From: Clostridia bacterium | GTDB taxonomy: Bacteria > Bacillota > Clostridia > Oscillospirales > Acutalibacteraceae | Reading direction: 5' to 3' | Assembly (NCBI GenBank): GCA_017399065.1 | Contig: JAFQEL010000039.1 | Location: 1-51,682, forward strand | DNA length: 51,682 bases | In this document: in pieces, positions 46,764 to 51,682 of the stretch | How the letters are laid out: the number at the start of each line of letters is the position of its first letter | How positions within the stretch are numbered: position 1 is the stretch's first letter | Translations under genes and position numbers: made by a program | Notes under the pieces: model-generated | Database searches by the model: none | What the model saw: the letters and a program-made list of their open reading frames with translations, nothing else | Told to the model about the DNA's origin: nothing

Positions 46764-47843
46764 TTATTGGTTGTGAATTACGGTAAGCTCTTTGGGAGTA
46801 GAGGTGAGGTTTTCGCAGCCGTCTACGGTTATAAGTAGCATGTCCTCAATTCTTACACCGAATTTTTCCGGAATATAAATGCCGGGTTCAGCCGTGATTA
46901 CATTGCCTTCGCGGAGAATATAGTCGCTCTTTAGGGATACGGTAGGGTCTTCGTGAATTTCAACGCCTACGCCGTGACCTGTTGAGTGACCGAAATATTT
47001 GCCGTAGCCTGCTTCGTCGATAATGTTTCTTGCAGCTGCGTCAACGTCTTTTGCGGCAACACCTGCGGCAGCTTTTTCGATTGCCGCCTGCTGTGCTTCA
47101 AGCACGATTCCGTAGACCTCAGCCATTGCATCGCTTGCTTCGCCAATGGCAACAGTGCGTGTCATGTCGCTGTGGTAGCCGTTTACTACGGCACCGAAAT
47201 CCATTGTTACAAAGTCACCGAATTCTATCTTTTTATCCGTAGGTACGCCGTGAGGCTGTGAAGTCTTTTTGCCGCTGACGACTATAGTGTCAAACGAAAC
47301 CTTTTCGGCACCGTTACGAAGCATATGAAAATCGAGAGCAAGTGCAACCTCACGCTCGGTCATACCGGGCTGTATGTATCGGATTGCGTTTTCGTAAGCG
47401 GCATTTGCTATTGTCTGAGCGGCTTTGATGTTCTTTACTTCTTCCTCGTTTTTTGCACAACGGAGATAACGTATCCATTTGTCAAATCTGCTGTCAAAAA
47501 CTGCGTTGAAGCTTTCTGCCTTAAACATCTTACTGTATTCACGCAGACCGCTGACTGTTACGTAGTTTGCTTCAAGTGCAACGTTGGAGCAGTTGAATTT
47601 TTTCAGATATTTCGGTATTTGTACCTTTGCATCTGTAAGCAAAACAACGTCACAGCAATCCACCTGAGCCTGAGCAGCTTCGATGTATCTGCTGTCGGTG
47701 AGGAATACGTTGCCGTTTTTGGATACGATGAGGTAGCCGTTATCGGCAGTGAAGCCTGTAAAGTACTGCCTTGAGGCAGGGTTTTCGATGATACCGCCGT
47801 CAATATCCTTAGGCAGCATTTGTGTAATTTCGTACAGTTCCAT
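46764..47843 (-). CDS. Xaa-Pro aminopeptidase (M24 family, aminopeptidase P-like)
   Basis: The 359-aa protein has an N-terminal creatinase-like domain. The M24 pita-bread core has the two-metal site in VTMDFGAVVNGYHSDMTRTV (two Asp), STGHGVGVEIHEDP (His), and VITAEPGIYIPEKFGVRIEDMLLI (two Glu). It frees N-terminal residues before proline. It is 3 bases after yqeG and is the middle gene of a yqeG-pepP-dagK-type operon. The family is usually annotated as aminopeptidase P or a paralogue. Confidence 0.92.
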   Translation of the reverse strand: MELYEITQMLPKDIDGGIIENPASRQYFTGFTADNGYLIVSKNGNVFLTDSRYIEAAQAQVDCCDVVLLTDAKVQIPKYLKKFNCSNVALEANYVTVSGLREYSKMFKAESFNAVFDSRFDKWIRYLRCAKNEEEVKNIKAAQTIANAAYENAIRYIQPGMTEREVALALDFHMLRNGAEKVSFDTIVVSGKKTSQPHGVPTDKKIEFGDFVTMDFGAVVNGYHSDMTRTVAIGEASDAMAEVYGIVLEAQQAAIEKAAAGVAAKDVDAAARNIIDEAGYGKYFGHSTGHGVGVEIHEDPTVSLKSDYILREGNVITAEPGIYIPEKFGVRIEDMLLITVDGCENLTSTPKELTVIHNQ

Positions 47844-47846
47844 AGG

Positions 47847-48365
47847 TTACACTCCGTTTTTTCTGCGTTCAAATTCTTCGAGCAGCTCTTTTTCGCCGTC
47901 TCTTGCTTTTTTGAAATAAAACTTGAATATCTTTTCGTCTCTTGCTCTGTCGGTAAATATTGCAGTTGCTCCTGCCGTGTTCGCGGAAAGCATATCGGTT
48001 TTGAGCTGATCGCCAACCATAGCGAGAGATTTAATAGGTAATCCCAGCTTTTCTGCCGCACGGTACAGACCGTCAGGCTTAGGCTTTTTTGCACTGTATA
48101 TGTAGTTGCTGACGCCGAGACGTTTTGCTGTTATATAAACTCTCGGAGCTATAGCGTTTGAGACAATTGCAAGAGGTATATCTGCACTCTTCATACGCTG
48201 TACCCATTCCTTTACACCGGGTAGGGGAGTAAGCGTTTCGTCATATATGAGAGTGTTATCGATGTCAAGCAGAAGTCCTCTGATACCGTTTTGTTCAAGA
48301 AACTCGGCGGTTATGTCGCATACGCTTCTGAAACGGTATTTCGGCATATAGCGGTCATCAAGCAT
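47847..48365 (-). CDS. YqeG family HAD IIIA-type phosphatase
   Basis: The 172-aa HAD protein has LLLDIDNTLIY (motif I DxDNT), AIVSNA, KKPKPDGLYRAAEKLG and MVGDQLKTDMLSANTAGATAIF. The fold matches YqeG of Firmicutes. It has a phosphatase-type active site, but the natural substrate is not known. It starts the operon with the aminopeptidase and the kinase. AAAGGAT precedes ATG 48365. Confidence 0.93.
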   Translation of the reverse strand: MLDDRYMPKYRFRSVCDITAEFLEQNGIRGLLLDIDNTLIYDETLTPLPGVKEWVQRMKSADIPLAIVSNAIAPRVYITAKRLGVSNYIYSAKKPKPDGLYRAAEKLGLPIKSLAMVGDQLKTDMLSANTAGATAIFTDRARDEKIFKFYFKKARDGEKELLEEFERRKNGV

Positions 48366-48401
48366 AGTTATAATCCTTTGAAATAATATGTAGCTTTTAA
48401 A

Positions 48402-48430
48402 GAAAAAAGACGGGCGTTGTTGCCCGTCTT
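48402..48430 (-). terminator. Terminator of rpsU
   Basis: AAGACGGGC (48407-48415) pairs with GCCCGTCTT (48422-48430), with a T run on the minus strand. Confidence 0.93.
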
Positions 48431-48437
48431 TCGGTTC

Positions 48438-48614
48438 TTACTTATACTTGCGCTTGCGAGCAGCCTCTGATTTCTTCTTTCTCTTTACAGAAGGCTTTTC
48501 ATAGTGTTCTCTTTTGCGAACCTCCTGAATAACACCGTCTCTGGAGGTCTGTCTCTTAAACCTTCTGAGCGCACTGTCCAAGGATTCGTTTTCTTTAACT
48601 TCTACTTTACTCAT
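48438..48614 (-). CDS. rpsU: 30S ribosomal protein S21
   Basis: This 58-aa ORF was read from ATG 48614 to TAA 48438. It begins [21 protein letters not shown] and has the basic tail [13 protein letters not shown]. It is a clear bS21, of normal length. GGAGGGAGGG lies upstream. It is monocistronic, with its own promoter and terminator. bS21 binds the small subunit near the 16S 3' end and helps initiation. Confidence 0.97.
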   Translation of the reverse strand: MSKVEVKENESLDSALRRFKRQTSRDGVIQEVRKREHYEKPSVKRKKKSEAARKRKYK

Positions 48615-48634
48615 TGACTATTCCCTCCCTCCGC

Positions 48635-48652
48635 AATTTGCAGGGGCAAATT
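48635..48652 (-). promoter_or_regulatory. Hairpin next to the rpsU ribosome site
   Basis: AATTTGC (48635-48641) and GCAAATT (48646-48652) form a perfect stem ending 2 bases from the extended GGAGGGAGGG. It could tune rpsU translation or protect the mRNA end. Confidence 0.45.
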
Positions 48653-48670
48653 TCTCATTGTATAGATTGC

Positions 48671-48700
48671 ATTATACAACAGATACTTACAGCTTGTCAA
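48671..48700 (-). promoter_or_regulatory. Promoter of rpsU
   Basis: On the minus strand, TTGACA (48695-48700) and TATAAT (48671-48676) are both perfect with an 18-bp spacer. Confidence 0.88.
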
Positions 48701-48739
48701 TAAGTTTTTTTAAGAATTGAAATAAAAAACTTAAAAAAT

Positions 48740-49750
48740 TCAGATTTGCTTGAATCCGATTTTTTTCATACACTTGTCGAGTGTGCGCTGTGCAAGTCGG
48801 GATGCTCTCTCGGCACCCTTTGCCATACACTCGTTGACGTATGCCGTATCTGCAATAATTCTTTTGTAGTTTTCCTGCAGGGGACGAAGCTCTTCGACAA
48901 CAGCTTCACCGACGGAAACCTTAAAGTCGCCGTAGCCTTTGCCCGCAAACTCATTTTCGATTTCTTCATAGCTCTTGCCTGTGCAGCAGGAGTAAATTGT
49001 CATAAGATTATTTATGCCGTCCTTACCGTCTGCATAGCGTACGCAGGCTTCAGAGTCTGTGACCGCACTCTTGAATTTCTTCATTATTACATTCGGCTCA
49101 TCAAGTACGGAAACAGATGCTTTCGGATTGGGGTCGGACTTTGACATCTTTGACGTCGGATCCTGAAGTGACGTGATCTTAGCACCCTTCTTGCCTATAA
49201 ACGGCTCGGGCATTGTGAATGTGTTGCCGTGTATGCCGTTGAATCGGTCTGCAATATTTCGTGTCAGCTCAAGGTGCTGCTTCTGGTCTGCACCTATCGG
49301 TACAAAGTTAGCCTGATAGAGCAATATGTCTGCCGCCATAAGTGTCGGGTATGAGAAAAGGCCGACGTTTATGTTGTCAGCGTGCTTCTGGCTCTTGTCC
49401 TTGAACTGAGTCATTCTTGAAGCCTCGCCGAACTGTGTGTAGCAGTTGAGAAGCCATGCAAGCTGTGAATGCTGAGGCACGTGGCTCTGCATAAATACTA
49501 TGCTCTTTTCGGGGGCAAGACCGTTTGCGAGAAGCAACGCAAACATTTCTGTTGACTGTTTTCTGAGCATAGCAGGCTCCTGACGGACGGTTATTGCGTG
49601 AAGGTCAGCAACGCCGAAAAGGCAGTCGTAATCTTCACTCATCGCCTTCCAGTTTTTAAGTGCGCCGAAATAGTTACCTATTGTGGGCACAGCTGTGGGC
49701 TGTATAAGACTTAATACGCGGGGCTTACGCTCCGGAGCTTTGTTTTCCAT
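48740..49750 (-). CDS. trpS: Tryptophanyl-tRNA synthetase
   Basis: From ATG 49750 the 336-aa class I synthetase has IQPTAVPTIGNYFGALKNW (HIGH-like TIGN motif), YQANFVPIGADQKQHLELTRNIADRFN and the KMSKSDPN signature. It charges tRNA-Trp. GGAG precedes ATG 49750; the earlier in-frame start at 49795 runs into the aminotransferase gene. It lies 19 bases after that gene, so the two are likely co-transcribed. No T-box is seen, as there is no room between the genes. Confidence 0.96.
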   Translation of the reverse strand: MENKAPERKPRVLSLIQPTAVPTIGNYFGALKNWKAMSEDYDCLFGVADLHAITVRQEPAMLRKQSTEMFALLLANGLAPEKSIVFMQSHVPQHSQLAWLLNCYTQFGEASRMTQFKDKSQKHADNINVGLFSYPTLMAADILLYQANFVPIGADQKQHLELTRNIADRFNGIHGNTFTMPEPFIGKKGAKITSLQDPTSKMSKSDPNPKASVSVLDEPNVIMKKFKSAVTDSEACVRYADGKDGINNLMTIYSCCTGKSYEEIENEFAGKGYGDFKVSVGEAVVEELRPLQENYKRIIADTAYVNECMAKGAERASRLAQRTLDKCMKKIGFKQI

Positions 49751-49769
49751 TTTCTTTTCTCCGTTTTGA

Positions 49770-50954
49770 TCAATATTCTTTTGCAATATCTGCAAGTATG
49801 TTTACACCCTTGACTATTGCTTCGTCACTCGGTGTAGAGAAGTTCATTCTGAAGCACTGTGTCGTAGCTGCCATATCTCCGAGGAAGGCTGAGCCGGGCA
49901 CGATTGTGACCTTGTTGTCAAGTGCTTTCTTGCAATACTCTGCCATAGGGATGTTGTCGTTAAGCTTGCACCATACAAACAGACCGCCTTCGGGACGTGT
50001 GTACGATACGTAGTCGAGCATTTTTTCTTCGACAAGGTCACACATAAGGTTGAGCTTTGAACGGTACATTGCTCTGATTTTTTCAATATGCTCGTCGATG
50101 TTGTATCTCTTCATCCACTCGTCAACAAGTATCTGTGAGAATACAGGTGTATGCACGTCGGAAACCTGCTTGCCTACAGTCATCTTGGCGACAACGGGAG
50201 CAGGAGCAACGCAGTAGCCTACACGAACACCGGGTGCGAGAATTTTTGAGAATGAGCCGGCGTATATAACTATACCGTCTGTATCGAGGCTTTTGATTTG
50301 CGGCACATCTTCGCCTGTTACGCGAAGCTCGCCATAGGGGTTATCTTCAAGAATCATTACGCCGTATTTCTTTGCAAGCTCATATACTGCCTTACGCTTC
50401 TCTAAGCTCATTGTGATACCTGAGGGATTCTGGAAGTTGGGGATTGTATAGATAAATCTTACATTCTTCTGTGTCTTGAGTGCTTCTTCAAGCTTTTCGA
50501 TGTTGATACCGTCACTGTCAACAGGTACACCGCAGAGGTTGGCACCGAATGAGCGGAAAGCGTTGAGTGAGCCGACGAATGAAGGCTCTTCGCATATAAC
50601 AGTGTCACCGGGGTTAACGAGTACCTTTGTTGCAAGGTACATTGTCTGTTGTGAGCCTGAAGTAATTATAAGCTCGTCGCTTTCTGTGCCGATGCCGTAT
50701 CTCTCTTTACTGAAAGTACGCAGTGTTTCACGAAGAGGTGCATAGCCCTCGGTAATACCGTACTGGAGTGCAGTAAGTGCGTGCTCGGCAAAAATATCTT
50801 TTGCTATTTCTGCAATTTCAGCAGCAGGGAAAGATTCGGGTGAGGGGTTACCTGCGGAAAACGGAATGATTCCGGGCACACCGTTGTATTTGAAAAACTC
50901 TCTGATGAGAGAGGGCTGCAGAGTTGATATGCAGTCTGCAAATTTGTAATCCAT
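49770..50954 (-). CDS. PLP-dependent aminotransferase, class I/II
   Basis: From ATG 50954 the protein has ~394 aa and the fold-type I layout. This is IIPFSAGNPSPESFPA, LQYGITEGYAPLRETL, ITSGSQQTMYLATKVL, IYTIPNFQNPSGITMS, MILEDNPYGELR, and the PLP lysine in YAGSFSKILAPGVRVGY. It resembles the LysN/2-aminoadipate-type or MocR-catalytic-type aminotransferases. The amino donor is unknown. An earlier ATG at 50975 lacks a ribosome site. It heads the operon with trpS. Confidence 0.88.
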   Translation of the reverse strand: MDYKFADCISTLQPSLIREFFKYNGVPGIIPFSAGNPSPESFPAAEIAEIAKDIFAEHALTALQYGITEGYAPLRETLRTFSKERYGIGTESDELIITSGSQQTMYLATKVLVNPGDTVICEEPSFVGSLNAFRSFGANLCGVPVDSDGINIEKLEEALKTQKNVRFIYTIPNFQNPSGITMSLEKRKAVYELAKKYGVMILEDNPYGELRVTGEDVPQIKSLDTDGIVIYAGSFSKILAPGVRVGYCVAPAPVVAKMTVGKQVSDVHTPVFSQILVDEWMKRYNIDEHIEKIRAMYRSKLNLMCDLVEEKMLDYVSYTRPEGGLFVWCKLNDNIPMAEYCKKALDNKVTIVPGSAFLGDMAATTQCFRMNFSTPSDEAIVKGVNILADIAKEY

Positions 50955-50997
50955 TGTTTCTACACTTCTTCCCATTGTTTTTTTACATAATATTGTT

Positions 50998-51026
50998 ATT
51001 ATAGACTATAAGTCTTTTGTTTTCAA
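50998..51026 (-). promoter_or_regulatory. Promoter of the aminotransferase/trpS operon with a spacer palindrome
   Basis: On the minus strand, TTGAAA (51021-51026) and TATAAT (50998-51003) have a 17-bp spacer. AGACT-ATA-AGTCT (51003-51015) is a palindrome within it and is a possible operator. Confidence 0.7.
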
Positions 51027-51044
51027 GTGTTTTTTATTTTATGA

Positions 51045-51073
51045 TTGCATTTGTGAGTTGCAGGTGTTAAAAT
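51045..51073 (+). promoter_or_regulatory. Promoter of the small lipoprotein gene
   Basis: TTGCAT (51045-51050) and TAAAAT (51068-51073) have a 17-bp spacer, 30 bases before the ATG. Confidence 0.6.
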
Positions 51074-51103
51074 AACATTAACAGATAAAAAGGAGGAGAA
51101 AAA

Positions 51104-51508
51104 ATGAAAAAAACAAAAAAAACAATTGCATTTCTTCTGGTTATGATGCTTTGTCTGGTTTGTTTTTCGGCTTGTTCTGATAATGGAGCAGATGTTACCG
51201 AAGAAAGTGGCGTAGGTATTGAAGACGTTGAGGATGCTGAAATCGGAAAAGGTAAGGTAACACTTGCGAATATGATGGGCAAAGATGCTCTTGAGCTTCT
51301 TGCGAGACCTGTCGGCACAGAAGACTGGTCATCGTCAATACTTTCAGATGATTCTTTGCGTGCAGGTGTTGCGGTTGAGTTTACATACGTTAAAAATGAT
51401 ACAAATGTATTCGATTTGCGTTTTGTTTTTGAGGACGGCACAACACAGGATTTCACAAATATTGATTTTGCAAAGGCACAGTCAACAATATACCTCGGTG
51501 TTGAATAA
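51104..51508 (+). CDS. Small lipoprotein of unknown function
   Basis: The 134-aa protein has a lipoprotein signal: KKTKKTIAFLLVMMLCLVCFSACSDN, with a lipobox ending in SAC and the lipidated Cys at 24. An acidic linker follows (DVTEESGVGIEDVEDAEIG). The rest is a small beta domain, probably extracellular (VAVEFTYVKNDTNVFDLRFVFEDGTTQDFTNIDFAKAQSTIYLGV). The mature protein should be anchored on the outer membrane face. I do not recognise the domain. GGAGGAG precedes ATG 51104. Confidence 0.85.
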   Translation: MKKTKKTIAFLLVMMLCLVCFSACSDNGADVTEESGVGIEDVEDAEIGKGKVTLANMMGKDALELLARPVGTEDWSSSILSDDSLRAGVAVEFTYVKNDTNVFDLRFVFEDGTTQDFTNIDFAKAQSTIYLGVE

Positions 51509-51550
51509 TAACGCATAAAATATATCAGGCACTCTCTGCATTATGATATA

Positions 51551-51608
51551 GTCCCCTTAGAGTAGACACTCGAAAAAAGAAAAATTTTCGAGACTACACT
51601 AAGGGGAT
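51551..51608 (+). other. Long hairpin at the IS left end
   Basis: TCCCCTTAG, GTAG and CTCGAAAA pair with TTTTCGAG, CTAC and CTAAGGGGA to form an interrupted stem of over 20 bp, 7 bases before the transposase ATG. It may block read-through into the transposase gene from outside promoters. Confidence 0.7.
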
Positions 51609-51614
51609 TGTTTT

Positions 51615-51682
51615 ATGGGAAGAAAAGGATATAAGTACAAGAAATATTCAGCAGAGCAGAAAATGTCAGCAGTACAAGACTA
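51615..51682 (+). CDS. IS3-type transposase OrfA, N-terminal fragment
   Basis: The visible 22 codons read MGRKGYKYKKYSAEQKMSAV plus QD, a basic start typical of the IS3-type OrfA helix-turn-helix protein. The rest is cut off by the window edge. Family call rests on this short run and the hairpin end. Confidence 0.6.
   Translation, partial: MGRKGYKYKKYSAEQKMSAVQD

Larger units (their letters stand above)
51544..51682 (+). mobile_element. Left end of an IS3-family-type insertion sequence (truncated by window edge)
   Basis: After a TG at 51544 comes a GC-rich end (AGTCCCCTTAGAGTAGAC) and then a short orfA-type coding start. The right end is outside the window, so the inverted terminal repeat and target duplication cannot be checked. 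Confidence 0.6.

Noticed and set aside
49751-49769. A tryptophan T-box before trpS
   Set aside because: Only 19 bases separate the genes and no T-box bulge sequence is seen there.

Overview
The window looks like a chromosomal segment of a low-to-mid GC, Gram-positive gut clostridium, most likely of the Oscillospiraceae/Ruminococcus type. This is an inference from a bile-salt-hydrolase-type gene, an Fe-S type two-subunit L-serine dehydratase, a T-box-controlled thrS, AGGAGG ribosome sites, sigma-A type promoters, teichoic-acid and LicD-type enzymes, a YqeG protein and a BspA-like secreted protein. No rRNA, tRNA or CRISPR array was seen. A truncated IS3-type element enters at the right edge.

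Region 1 (1-8.3 kb) is accessory. It holds a DUF4160/DUF2442 two-gene cassette with an operator inside its promoter, a choloylglycine hydrolase gene, a 0.7-kb stretch of palindromic repeats ending in the relic of a second hydrolase copy, a DUF2975/HTH/DUF4153-like membrane operon, a metallophosphoesterase and an ECF sigma/anti-sigma-like pair. Region 2 (8.4-14.3 kb) holds dCMP deaminase, a GT2 glycosyltransferase, a TagB/TagF-like glycerophosphotransferase, a TIM-barrel sugar isomerase/epimerase, a helical protein of unknown role and an AGCS amino-acid symporter.

Region 3 (14.3-26.5 kb) is the most unusual part. All genes lie on the minus strand and point to a cell-surface polymer carrying phosphocholine or a similar amino alcohol. 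In transcription order they are licD, a tagD-like cytidylyltransferase, a membrane-anchored TagF-like transferase, a YidC-like/LTA-synthase-like fusion, a winged-helix/LicC/LicA fusion, a 45-aa one-helix symporter partner, a sodium:solute symporter, a DUF5104-like surface protein and an XRE-HTH/transmembrane/lipase fusion. Related promoter and terminator modules recur at three places in it, which suggests shared control. A plausible pathway is uptake of the amino alcohol by the symporter, phosphorylation and CTP activation by the LicA and LicC domains, transfer by LicD, and supply of CDP-glycerol by TagD to TagF-like enzymes. The YidC/sulfatase fusion would then act at the outer membrane face.

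Region 4 (26.5-35.8 kb) has purC, sdaAB-sdaAA, two secreted proteins that share a C-terminal module, malQ and a Wzx-like flippase. Region 5 (35.8-43 kb) is an arginine cluster, argG-argH-argC-argJ-argB-argD, with ArgR-like boxes over the argG promoter. Region 6 (43-51.5 kb) is housekeeping: dut, thrS with a T-box, a diacylglycerol-kinase-family gene, an aminopeptidase P gene, yqeG, rpsU, trpS, a class I aminotransferase and a small lipoprotein.
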